A stretch of 64,000 bases of DNA, from assembly GCA_947458585.1 (NCBI GenBank), contig CANGYY010000002.1, positions 27,445-91,444 of the forward strand, given 5' to 3'. Position numbers and translations under genes: made by a program. A model generated the notes under the pieces. The model did no database searches, was not told where the DNA came from, and was given only the letters and a program-made list of their open reading frames with translations. Shown here in pieces: positions 1 to 7,801 of this stretch. The first letter of the stretch is position 1. Every line of letters begins with the position of its first letter. The stretch is from Cyclobacteriaceae bacterium (GTDB taxonomy: Bacteria; Bacteroidota; Bacteroidia; Cytophagales; Cyclobacteriaceae).

Positions 1-1
1 T

Positions 2-637
2 TACCCACACATGCCAACAGGGGCTCCTGGCTCAGAGGAAGTGTTGGCAGAGCTCATTGCTTTTGCGCAGCGGCATGACATCCTAATTGTGCATGACAAC
101 CCCTACAGCCACATCCTAAATCCGAATCCTAAGAGTTTGCTGGCCCTACCTGGTGGAATGGAAGTAGGCTTGGAACTCAACTCTCTCTCCAAAACTTTCA
201 ATATCCCTGGCTGGCGTGTAGGGATGCTCTGTGGTAAAGCAGAATGGGTGAATGCAGCACTCAAAGTCAAATCCAATATGGACTCCGGCATGTTTCTGGG
301 TCTTCAAAAAGGAGCTACCGCTGCACTTTTACTTGGAAAACCCTGGTTTGAAAGACAGAATGAGATTTATGCCAGTCGGCGAAAGCTGGTTTGGACCCTT
401 GCCGACCACTTGGGATTGACCTATGATCGGGAAGCTGCAGGCTTGTTTGTCTGGTGCCGCGTACCGGCAGGCACTTCAGCAGAAGCCTTAGTTGACCAGC
501 TGCTTTACGAAAAAAACATCTTCATTACTCCAGGGAAAATTTTTGGATCAGAGGGAAACGACTATGTCCGCATCTCCCTTTGCCTCCAAGAATTCAAAAT
601 CCTAGAAGCTATCAACCGCATCAAACCTAGCCACTAA
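2..637 (+). CDS. PLP-dependent class I/II aminotransferase, C-terminal part (5' end outside window)
   Basis: The reading frame is open to the window edge and begins with Y-P-H-M-P-T-G-A, a variant of the aminotransferase NPHNPTG motif, so the N-terminal third lies upstream. The PLP-lysine motif SLSKTFNIPGWRVG follows at about 70 codons, with the usual aspartate/tyrosine pair (HDNPYS) ahead of it. The C-terminal substrate-binding half is complete. The stop is one base before the tyrA start, so the two genes are cotranscribed. In Bacteroidota an aminotransferase next to prephenate dehydrogenase commonly serves phenylalanine/tyrosine transamination; that role is inferred from position. Family assignment is firm, substrate is not. 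Confidence 0.9.
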   Translation, partial: YPHMPTGAPGSEEVLAELIAFAQRHDILIVHDNPYSHILNPNPKSLLALPGGMEVGLELNSLSKTFNIPGWRVGMLCGKAEWVNAALKVKSNMDSGMFLGLQKGATAALLLGKPWFERQNEIYASRRKLVWTLADHLGLTYDREAAGLFVWCRVPAGTSAEALVDQLLYEKNIFITPGKIFGSEGNDYVRISLCLQEFKILEAINRIKPSH

Positions 638-638
638 C

Positions 639-1487
639 ATGAAAAAAATACACCTTGTAGGATTGGGCCTCTTGGGAGGATCCTTTGCCCTTGCTGCCAG
701 ACAGAAATTTCCAGAATTGCAGTTGTCCGGTCAGGATGCTAATTCGCAGCACCTCCAAGATGCGCTGGATTTAGGAATCATTAGTGTTTCCAAGTCCATT
801 CCGGATGCAGATACAGATTTAGTGATTTTAGCTACTCCTGCAGACACCTTGGGGGATTTATTGGTCCAAACCTTGGCACAAATTGGTCCTGAAACCCTAG
901 TCTTTGACTTAGGATCCACCAAGGCCAAGCTGTGCAGTTTGGTAGCTAGCCACCCCAAGCGCTCCCAATACCTAGCTGCACACCCCATAGCAGGCACGGA
1001 ATATTCTGGCCCCAAGGCAGCAGATGCTGGGCTCTTGGATAGAAAGGTGATGATTCTCTGTGAACTGGAAAAAACGGATTTACACCTGAAGGAAAAAGCC
1101 TATCGCCTATTTGATGCGCTGAACTTAAAGCTTCGGTTTATGGATCCAGCTGAACACGACCGCCACTTGGCTTATGTATCTCACCTCTCCCACTTGACTT
1201 CCTTTATGTTGGGAAAAACCGTACTCCAAAAAATGGAAGACGAAAAAAACATCTTTGATATGGCGGGTTCGGGTTTTTCTTCAACCGTTCGTCTAGCCAA
1301 GTCTAGCCCCGAAATGTGGGCGCCCATTTTTCTTGAAAACAAAGACAATGTCCTTGCTGCTTTGGATGGATACATCGCCAACCTGAGTGCATTCCGAGAA
1401 AAAATAGCCAAAGAGGAAGGGGAAAGTTTGAAAAAAGAAATGGAAGAAATCAATGTTATCCGAGGTATTCTAGATTTCGGTAAGTAA
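639..1487 (+). CDS. tyrA: prephenate dehydrogenase
   Basis: Oxidative decarboxylation of prephenate to 4-hydroxyphenylpyruvate in tyrosine synthesis, cytoplasmic. The 282-residue protein starts with an NAD-binding glycine loop (GLGLLGGSFALA, residues ~8-19). It carries the TyrA active-site stretch AAHPIAGTEYSGP (~residues 113-125) and an all-helical dimerisation half containing SHLSHLTSF. No chorismate mutase or ACT domain is fused, so this is a stand-alone dehydrogenase. It begins one base after the aminotransferase stop (taacATG), indicating tight coupling. A DAHP synthase, often next in Bacteroidota aromatic clusters, is absent downstream. Arogenate as substrate cannot be excluded. Confidence 0.93.
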   Translation: MKKIHLVGLGLLGGSFALAARQKFPELQLSGQDANSQHLQDALDLGIISVSKSIPDADTDLVILATPADTLGDLLVQTLAQIGPETLVFDLGSTKAKLCSLVASHPKRSQYLAAHPIAGTEYSGPKAADAGLLDRKVMILCELEKTDLHLKEKAYRLFDALNLKLRFMDPAEHDRHLAYVSHLSHLTSFMLGKTVLQKMEDEKNIFDMAGSGFSSTVRLAKSSPEMWAPIFLENKDNVLAALDGYIANLSAFREKIAKEEGESLKKEMEEINVIRGILDFGK

Positions 1488-1596
1488 GTATTCGAGCCGG
1501 TCTAGGTTAACTTGGATAACCTGTTAGGTTGGGTTGGTAGAATATACTTACTCTAAAATCTTTTCTTAACTTGACTACTCATTCAATCCCATTTCC

Positions 1597-2565
1597 ATGC
1601 TACGATACCTTTTAGTTTTTCTTATACTGGGCTCCCTTCAAGCTGAAGCTCAGGATCTTTGGACTGCTGTATCTACTAAAACCGAAGCGACTGCTCGGCA
1701 CGAAAGTTCTTTTGTGGCGGTTGGAGACAAACTGTATGCAGTAGGTGGTCGAGGAGTACGCCCTGTGGAGGAATTTGACCCCCAAAGCAACACTTGGACT
1801 AAGGTGGCAGATGCTCCCATGGAAATCCACCATTTTCAGGCCATCTCCTTTCAAGAAGAACTCTGGATTGTAGGGGCGATGACGGGCAACTACCCGCATG
1901 AAACTCCAATTCCAAACATTCTGATCTTTAATCCCAAAACCAAAGCCTGGCGAAAGGGACCTGCACTTCCAAAAAATCGAGAAAGAGGTTCTGCAGGAGT
2001 GGTGGTCCGACAAAATAAAATTTACCTAGTTTGCGGAATCCAGGACGGGCACTTCGATGGCTTTGTACGCTGGTTTGATGAGCTAGACCCAAAAACAGGA
2101 ACTTGGAGATCCCTGCCAAGTGCACCAAGAGCAAGAGACCATGTGAGTGCCGCCTTAGTAGAGGGCAAGCTCTACCTTGCAGGTGGACGAACCTCCTACG
2201 CCAAAATTGGAAAGGTACTCGAACTAACCAATAAGGAGGTGGATGTTTTTGATTTTAAGACAGAAACCTGGTCTACTTTGGAAACCGAGCTTCCTACGCT
2301 GCGTGCAGGAAACTCCAATTTGGGCATTGGCCCTTACTTGGTAGTGATGAATGGCGAAAGTTCAGCACAAACTCCCGCTCATGCAGAGGTAGAGGTCCTC
2401 GATACACGAAGCAATACTTGGAGCAAGCTACCCAACCTACTACAGGGCCGACACGGCACGGGTACCGCCTATTTAAATGGAAAAATATGGGTTCATGCAG
2501 GTTCTGCCAATCGAGGTGGAGGTCCCGAGCTCACCACTATGGAAGTGCTGGAGTGGAAGAAATAA
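1597..2565 (+). CDS. secreted kelch-repeat beta-propeller protein
   Basis: 322 residues with an N-terminal signal peptide (MLRYLLVFLILGSLQAEAQ) and about five to six kelch repeats. These are recognisable by GG/aromatic-W spacing such as LYAVGGRG, NTWTKVADAP, KIYLVCGIQ, LYLAGGRT, NTWSKLPNL and IWVHAGSA. It should fold as a periplasmic or surface six-blade propeller, probably for binding; no catalytic residues of galactose oxidase type are evident. It stands alone 109 bases after tyrA, with an ATG start that places the signal peptide correctly. Related Bacteroidota proteins are mostly uncharacterised and ligand is unknown. Confidence 0.88.
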   Translation: MLRYLLVFLILGSLQAEAQDLWTAVSTKTEATARHESSFVAVGDKLYAVGGRGVRPVEEFDPQSNTWTKVADAPMEIHHFQAISFQEELWIVGAMTGNYPHETPIPNILIFNPKTKAWRKGPALPKNRERGSAGVVVRQNKIYLVCGIQDGHFDGFVRWFDELDPKTGTWRSLPSAPRARDHVSAALVEGKLYLAGGRTSYAKIGKVLELTNKEVDVFDFKTETWSTLETELPTLRAGNSNLGIGPYLVVMNGESSAQTPAHAEVEVLDTRSNTWSKLPNLLQGRHGTGTAYLNGKIWVHAGSANRGGGPELTTMEVLEWKK

Positions 2566-2636
2566 ACAGGACAAATGTAGCTCAGGCTTTATTCCCCTGA
2601 ATTTTTCTTTAATTTTCAATCGAAAACATCGATTCA

Positions 2637-3938
2637 GTGAGTCAATCCTCCTCCAATTCTAGCTCTGAAGAAAAGCTTCCTCGAAATCTAGGGCTTTGGG
2701 GCATTTGGATGTTGGTAGTAAATGGATTGATTGGTGCAGGAATTTTTGGTTTACCCAGTGGAGCGGCAGCCCTTGCAGGCGAGTATAGCGTGCTGGTCTA
2801 TGCATTTTGTGCACTCTTGATCTTACCCATTATTTTGTGTTTCGCCGAACTAGGTAGCTATTTTCGAGGTACGGGTGGCCCGATTCGCTACGGCACCTTG
2901 GCCTTTGGCCCTTTTGTAGGATTCCAAGGAGGATGGTTGTATTACTTGGCTCGATTGATCTCCTTTTCCGCGAATACAGTTTTGCTCACCGACTCCATCG
3001 CCTATTTCATAGATGGGGCAGGCACGGTTGCCGGAAGGATTATTTCTTTGGCGGTGATTTGTATAGGATTGAGTGTGATCAATGTACTAGGGTCTATCGA
3101 ATCGATACGCTCCATGACCTTGTTTACGGTCATCAAATTTGCAGTGCTCATTCTCCTACCCTTGGGAGGATTTATACTTTTGGGCGCAGAGGTAATCCCG
3201 AGTTTTGAAAGTCCAATTCCCCCCACCAAGGATTTGGGAGCGGCAGCCTTGCTTTTAATCTACGCTTTTGTTGGATTTGAGGGAGCAGTAGTTCCTGCTG
3301 GTGAGGCCAAGCGTCCTGAGCGCGACATGCCTTTGGGATTGTTGCTTGGATTGGCTGTAGTGGCTGTCTTGTACATGGTGATCCAACTCGTATCGCAGGC
3401 TGCCTTGCCCGATCTTGCCAAATCTAAAACCCCCTTGTTGGATGTATCAGCGAGCCTTTTTGGACAAATAGGCGCTATTGTATTGATGATAGGGGTTGCC
3501 GCTTCGGTACTTGCCAACTTAGTCAGTTCCATGTTTTCTGCTACCCGAGTAACCTATGCCCTTTCCTTGGAAAAATCGCTGCCACGCTGGTTTGGAGAGG
3601 TACATTCCAGGTTTTTGACTCCTGCTAATTCGGTCGTGTTTTTTGGGGTTGCTGCCTTTTTATTGGCTGCCTTTGGTTCGTTTACCGTGTTGGCCGCGAT
3701 GACCGTGCTTTCCCGACTCTTTTTGTACGGGATGAGCTGCGCAGCTATACCCAAACTCAGACCTCAATTCCGTGGAGAGGGACGATTTATCTTAAAGGGA
3801 GGCTATCTAATTCCTGTTTTGGGAATCGGAGCTTGTCTCTGGCTTATGCTGCAGGTAAGTAGCCAATCCATTTGGATGACGGCTATATTTGTAGGTATTG
3901 GATCCTTACTTTTTTGGATTGGAAAAAAGCAGGGTTAA
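2637..3938 (+). CDS. APC-superfamily amino acid permease
   Basis: 433-residue integral inner-membrane protein with about 12 hydrophobic helices. The first helix carries the APC signature GLIGAGIFGLPSGAAAL (~residues 31-47), the unwound substrate-binding GxGIF motif of LeuT-fold transporters. A hydrophilic GEAKRPERDMPLG segment after helix 6 is also typical of APC permeases. The frame begins with GTG at 2637, the only start that gives a full cytoplasmic tail before helix 1; the next ATG lies inside that helix. Substrate is undetermined. It is monocistronic in appearance, 71 bases after the kelch gene. Confidence 0.9.
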   Translation: MSQSSSNSSSEEKLPRNLGLWGIWMLVVNGLIGAGIFGLPSGAAALAGEYSVLVYAFCALLILPIILCFAELGSYFRGTGGPIRYGTLAFGPFVGFQGGWLYYLARLISFSANTVLLTDSIAYFIDGAGTVAGRIISLAVICIGLSVINVLGSIESIRSMTLFTVIKFAVLILLPLGGFILLGAEVIPSFESPIPPTKDLGAAALLLIYAFVGFEGAVVPAGEAKRPERDMPLGLLLGLAVVAVLYMVIQLVSQAALPDLAKSKTPLLDVSASLFGQIGAIVLMIGVAASVLANLVSSMFSATRVTYALSLEKSLPRWFGEVHSRFLTPANSVVFFGVAAFLLAAFGSFTVLAAMTVLSRLFLYGMSCAAIPKLRPQFRGEGRFILKGGYLIPVLGIGACLWLMLQVSSQSIWMTAIFVGIGSLLFWIGKKQG

Positions 3939-4108
3939 TCCTTTTTCCTCATTTCATCACCCCACCTTTAATCGATTACATTCGTTTACAATCGGTTTTA
4001 AGTACTTACTTCCCGATTTTTATTTTTCCTTTTTTCGAAGTTTGAGACATCAATTTTTCAATCTTATTTAAGCGGGATTATACCTGCCTCACCTTAATTT
4101 TTAATTCG

Positions 4109-4456
4109 ATGAATGCATTAAAAAACAAAGTTCAGCTCATTGGGCACCTCGGTAGCAAGCTTGACCTAAAAAGCTTGGAATCCGGTAAATCCGTAGGCAA
4201 CGTAAGCCTTGCCACCTCAGAAGTTTACAAAAATCAAAAAGGGGAACGTATAGAGGAAACCATTTGGCACAATCTGGTGGCCTGGGACAAGACTGCAGAG
4301 AACTTGGCCAAATTTACGGACAAGGGCTCGGAAATCGCCGTAGAGGGCAAATTGACCAATCGGAGCTATACGGATAAAAATGGCGACAAGAAAACGGTTA
4401 CCGAGATCGTAATCAATGAATTCCTTCTTTTAGACAAGAAGCCAAAGGAGCAATAA
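4109..4456 (+). CDS. ssb: single-stranded DNA-binding protein, short form without acidic tip
   Basis: 115 residues comprising one SSB OB-fold: N-terminal KNKVQLIGHLGS, central WHNLVAWDKTAENLAKF (~residues 51-67) and the strand pattern GKLTNRSYTDKNGDKK. The protein stops immediately after the last OB strand (LLLDKKPKEQ). It lacks both the flexible linker and the acidic DDLPF-like C-terminal tip that housekeeping SSBs use to recruit partner proteins. It is therefore more likely an accessory SSB paralogue than the replicative one, although the window cannot show whether a second copy exists. It is preceded by 170 bases of AT-rich intergenic DNA without a clear TAnnTTTG motif. Confidence 0.92.
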   Translation: MNALKNKVQLIGHLGSKLDLKSLESGKSVGNVSLATSEVYKNQKGERIEETIWHNLVAWDKTAENLAKFTDKGSEIAVEGKLTNRSYTDKNGDKKTVTEIVINEFLLLDKKPKEQ

Positions 4457-4470
4457 TTCAAGATTCCCTT

Positions 4471-4514
4471 GGGACTAGTTTTGAAGCAGGCGCTATCTTC
4501 TTCACACTAGTCCC
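4471..4514. other. inverted repeat downstream of ssb
   Basis: Perfect 9-base arms GGGACTAGT (4471-4479) and ACTAGTCCC (4506-4514) separated by 26 bases. No T-run follows on either strand, so an intrinsic terminator is not clear. It lies between convergent genes and could act in 3'-end stability or simply be chance. Confidence 0.4.
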
Positions 4515-4537
4515 GAGGTGCTTTCCATTTTTGAAAG

Positions 4538-4563
4538 AAGGGAATTAGAAGTCCTAATCCCTT
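4538..4563 (-). terminator. possible terminator hairpin between convergent genes
   Basis: AAGGGAATTA and TAATCCCTT pair as a 9-base stem with one bulged base and a 7-base loop. On the minus strand the stem is followed by CTTTC rather than a strong U-tract, so efficiency would be low. Position fits the end of the minus-strand phosphatase-superfamily gene. Confidence 0.35.
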
Positions 4564-4599
4564 GAAAACTTGTCTCCTTTCTCGGATAACTACCTTGAT

Positions 4600-5706
4600 C
4601 TACTTCATGCTGCTTTGTCCAATAATTTCTTTCCATTCTGGCGCAGCTTTTCCTTCAGGATAGTCCAGTCCCAAGAGGCGAAAAATCGTTCGCGGAAGCA
4701 TGGCCGAATTCCACTGCCCTTCCTGCTTGATTTCGCCTAATGGGGGCGTATCTGGTCCTATAGCAATGAGCCAAACTTGACCTGCACCAGGGACATCGGC
4801 ACCATGGCTTTTCCAGCTTTCTTTGCTGGTTCCACGTCCGTGATCTACCGTAATGAGCATCGTGGTCTTGTTTCGGTAGTGAGGATCTGCTTGCAAGGTT
4901 TCCCAGATCTCCTTCAAGTAGGCATCCGTTTGCTTGGCAGATTTCAGGTATTCGTCATACTTTCCATCATGCGCCCAATCGTCTGTTTCCCCATAAGCGA
5001 GGTAGAGGATGCTGGGCTTCTCATTACGCAGGGCTTCCAAAGCATAGTGGTGGGTAAAGGGATCGAGGCGAACGGACTCCCAAGGTCCACGAATCTCTTC
5101 TTGAAGGCGATTGAGAAGTTTTTCTGTTTCAGAAAGAGAAGTTCCCTTAGCAGGAGCAAATCCTGAATTCACTGGAATGCCACTTCGTGTTTCGTTGATG
5201 ATAAACGGAAATACATCCCAACCTCCAAAAGCCATTACCTTATTTCGGTAGGCAGGCATCTCGTTCAAGTATTCTAGAAAGGTCTTGTTGGGATTAGGTA
5301 CCTTATCATTGGATCGGATTCGAATATCGTCAGCACTGCCCGAGAGCAACTCGTTGTAGCCCGGATAGGAAAACCAAAGTTTGTTTTGCGTATCTACTTT
5401 AGCTCCAAAAGATCTATTTCCATACACTTGACCCTGTTGGGCAAGGGTACCCCATACAAAAGGAAAAAGTTTGGCTCTGCGCACGAGGGGATCGCTATGC
5501 CAAAAATCAGCCAACAAGGAGCCGTGTTTTTCCACCATTCCCGTGTCATCTACCAGCAAGGAGTCTGCTCCTCGAAACAATTCTTGCCAACGTAGCCCAT
5601 CTAAGGTTACCAACACCACATGCTCCGTCTTTGTCGTTTTGGATTGTGCAAATAGGTCCTGAGAAAAGAGAAGGAGGGCAAGAGCGAGTAATTTGAAGGA
5701 GTTCAT
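4600..5706 (-). CDS. secreted alkaline-phosphatase-superfamily hydrolase (phosphodiesterase/nucleotide pyrophosphatase-like)
   Basis: 368 residues from the ATG at 5706, which directly precedes a signal peptide (MNSFKLLALALLLFSQDLFAQ); an in-frame TTG three codons upstream is less likely. The core begins VVLVTLDGLRWQELF, with the metal-binding aspartate typical of the alkaline phosphatase superfamily. It continues with YGETDDWAHDGKYDEY (~residues 240-255) and ITVDHGRG (~290), the paired metal-ligand Asp/His motifs. There is no CxPxR formylglycine motif, so it is not a sulfatase. Likely a periplasmic phosphate monoesterase or diesterase; substrate unknown. It stands alone with no operon partner. 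Confidence 0.82.
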   Translation of the reverse strand: MNSFKLLALALLLFSQDLFAQSKTTKTEHVVLVTLDGLRWQELFRGADSLLVDDTGMVEKHGSLLADFWHSDPLVRRAKLFPFVWGTLAQQGQVYGNRSFGAKVDTQNKLWFSYPGYNELLSGSADDIRIRSNDKVPNPNKTFLEYLNEMPAYRNKVMAFGGWDVFPFIINETRSGIPVNSGFAPAKGTSLSETEKLLNRLQEEIRGPWESVRLDPFTHHYALEALRNEKPSILYLAYGETDDWAHDGKYDEYLKSAKQTDAYLKEIWETLQADPHYRNKTTMLITVDHGRGTSKESWKSHGADVPGAGQVWLIAIGPDTPPLGEIKQEGQWNSAMLPRTIFRLLGLDYPEGKAAPEWKEIIGQSSMK

Positions 5707-5884
5707 CGTCGACAATTAGTTAGTTAGTAACCCAGAAAAGAAAGTTGGAATTGAAATATAGGGATTTTCTATGCACCCGAAGTAGTTCTTGCCAGGATGA
5801 AAACTAGATTGTAGTCCAATTAATTGGTAAAGCTTTTACAAAAAGGTTTTACCCAAGACGCAATTTCAAAGAGTCTGGGAATCC

Positions 5885-6562
5885 TTACTTTTCCAAGGAA
5901 TACACGCGCAAATTGGCTCGCTCCACAAAGCCTAATTTTTGGTACAATCGGTAAGCGGGGAGATTGTCTGGGTAAAGTTGGAGGTAAGGAATTTGACCTC
6001 CTTGCTGAATGTAATTCAATACATGGGGCAAAACGAGTTGCGACAATCCCCTCCCCACAAATTCGGGATGCGTACAAACCGCACTCACTTCGGTGTAGGG
6101 GCCTGCTACTAGGCGGGTTCCTGCCATGGAAACCAGCCTTCCTTCTACAAAATACCCGAAATAGCCTCCAAAATCGATCGTGTTTTCTAAAAATGGTCCT
6201 GGCTTGGCCAAATGCGTTAATGCCAACATCTCGGGCACATCGGCAGCACCAAGAGGTCGAATCGATGAATCTAAAGTCAAATGGATTGAAGGCTTATCAA
6301 AGACCATTTGCAACAAGGCATTGTCATTGCGCACCTTCCATTTGGGATCCAATTCCAAAAAACCAGGCGTAAATAAAATCACCCGCATCTCCAAATCCAT
6401 TACTGCATGCAACTGATCCAATGGCTCGGCCTCGTAGCAGATCAGCCCAGCAAAGAAACCCATTTTCCGATCAATAAAAAGTGCATCACCTCGCCTAAAA
6501 GCAAGGGAAGCCCCTCCAGAGTTGAGGGAAGTCCAAATGGGATTGTCTAAGGGATGGGGCAT
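5885..6562 (-). CDS. GNAT-family N-acetyltransferase
   Basis: 225 residues. The C-terminal half contains the acetyl-CoA binding strand and loop VCTHPEFVGRGLSQLVL (Q/R-x-x-G-x-G/A variant) and the closing GNAT motif NLPAYRLYQKLGF. The N-terminal half is a divergent GNAT-like domain, as in FR47-type proteins where two GNAT lobes occur in tandem. Acetylates an unknown amine in the cytoplasm. It starts with ATG at 6562 and stands between unrelated genes, so context gives no substrate. Confidence 0.85.
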   Translation of the reverse strand: MPHPLDNPIWTSLNSGGASLAFRRGDALFIDRKMGFFAGLICYEAEPLDQLHAVMDLEMRVILFTPGFLELDPKWKVRNDNALLQMVFDKPSIHLTLDSSIRPLGAADVPEMLALTHLAKPGPFLENTIDFGGYFGYFVEGRLVSMAGTRLVAGPYTEVSAVCTHPEFVGRGLSQLVLPHVLNYIQQGGQIPYLQLYPDNLPAYRLYQKLGFVERANLRVYSLEK

Positions 6563-6664
6563 CGTATTTGGAGGAAATTTAGTTGCCTAAAATCCGAAGC
6601 AATAAAGATATGGCTCCATGCTGAATTTCAACAGTCTTTTTTACCAGCATCCAATCTCGGAAAA

Positions 6665-7801
6665 TTAGAGCAAGTTAAACCCTCCCTTAATCAAGACCAC
6701 AGCCGTAGAATCTAAGGCAACATCTGTAGCGATTGCTCGGTAATGCTTGCCTTTGGCTCCTGGAGTTACCTTGATTTTCTGTAAGGTAAAGGCGCCTGCA
6801 CTTTTTGATTTTTGAACCAAGATGTAGTACTCCTCTCCTACTTCAATGATCGATTCTTCAGGAACAGCCAAAGAACGTTGAGGATCCAATTGGATTCTCG
6901 CTTGCAAAAACATACCTGGAGTCAACTTAGCCTCCTCCTTTTCATCAATCAGGTCAGCATGCACGTTGATCTGTCGCTGAGCATTGATGGACTTGCCCAC
7001 AACTTTTATCTTTGCCTTGAGCACCTCATCCGGACGATCAGGACTGGTAAATTCGACTATTTGACCGGTATGAACCTTGCCTGCATCCTGCTCAAAAAGT
7101 ACCAACTCCACATGAATATGCTCCTTACTCATCAAGGTGAGCGCTTTGGCTGCCGATGGCAAAAACTGTCCTGGAACAGCCAATACCTCCTCCACAAAAC
7201 CAGCGATTGGTGAGGTGATGGAAATTTTGCTCCGCATGGTAGCTGGAGAAAGTGTCTCCCCATCAATGGCGATTAACGCCAACTGCTTTTTCAAACTTTG
7301 CGTTTTTGCCATAGCCGCTTCGTAGTCAGCCGCCGCTTTCAAGAAATTTTTCTGCGCTGAAATCTGCTCTTGCGCCAAGGTCTTTTGCCGCTCCCATTCG
7401 GCTTTCAGGTAAGCCAATTGGCTTTTGGTTTCCAAATAATCCTGCTGCAAGCGTAGAAATTCTGGGTTTTCTAAGGTAAACAAGACTTGGCCCTTTCGGA
7501 CTTCCTCCCCTTCGATCAACTTCAAATCTTGCACATATCCCCCAAAATAGGTGGTGATTTCACGCATCCCTTCCACGGGAATTTGAACCGTGCCTTGGAC
7601 AGCAATCTCCTCCGAAAATTCTCCGGTATGCAATTCCCCCCATTCCATTTTCATGGTTTGGAATTGCTCCTCCGTCAACTGGATTTCAGTGGATTCGCTT
7701 GGCGCTTCACCCACCTCAATGCCATCTTCTTTTTTGCCACAGGAGATCAGGAGAACCAAGGCTAAAACAGGCGCTAAAAGTATTTTTGAACTAGATTTCA
7801 T
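6665..7801 (-). CDS. CusB/CzcB-type RND efflux adaptor lipoprotein
   Basis: 378-residue periplasmic membrane-fusion protein. The N-terminus MKSSSKILLAPVLALVLLISC ends in a lipobox cysteine. The following regions are a barrel-sandwich/lipoyl half (TYFGGYVQDLKLIEGEEVRKG), an alpha-helical hairpin (~residues 115-170), the second lipoyl half (ITSPIAGFVEEVLAVPGQ) and a beta-barrel domain. It bridges the inner-membrane pump to the outer-membrane channel. The start ATG overlaps the stop of the pump gene by four bases (ATGA), so it is the last gene of a regulator-sensor-pump-adaptor operon. Metal or cation efflux is inferred from the CusA/CzcA-type partner. Confidence 0.9.
   Translation of the reverse strand: MKSSSKILLAPVLALVLLISCGKKEDGIEVGEAPSESTEIQLTEEQFQTMKMEWGELHTGEFSEEIAVQGTVQIPVEGMREITTYFGGYVQDLKLIEGEEVRKGQVLFTLENPEFLRLQQDYLETKSQLAYLKAEWERQKTLAQEQISAQKNFLKAAADYEAAMAKTQSLKKQLALIAIDGETLSPATMRSKISITSPIAGFVEEVLAVPGQFLPSAAKALTLMSKEHIHVELVLFEQDAGKVHTGQIVEFTSPDRPDEVLKAKIKVVGKSINAQRQINVHADLIDEKEEAKLTPGMFLQARIQLDPQRSLAVPEESIIEVGEEYYILVQKSKSAGAFTLQKIKVTPGAKGKHYRAIATDVALDSTAVVLIKGGFNLL

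Noticed and set aside
1500..1522. Weak inverted repeat GGTTA...TAACC after tyrA
   Set aside because: Five-base arms without a T-run; below what I would call a terminator.
4600..5706. Sulfatase
   Set aside because: The CxPxR formylglycine motif is absent; the metal motifs fit phosphodiesterase-like members of the superfamily.
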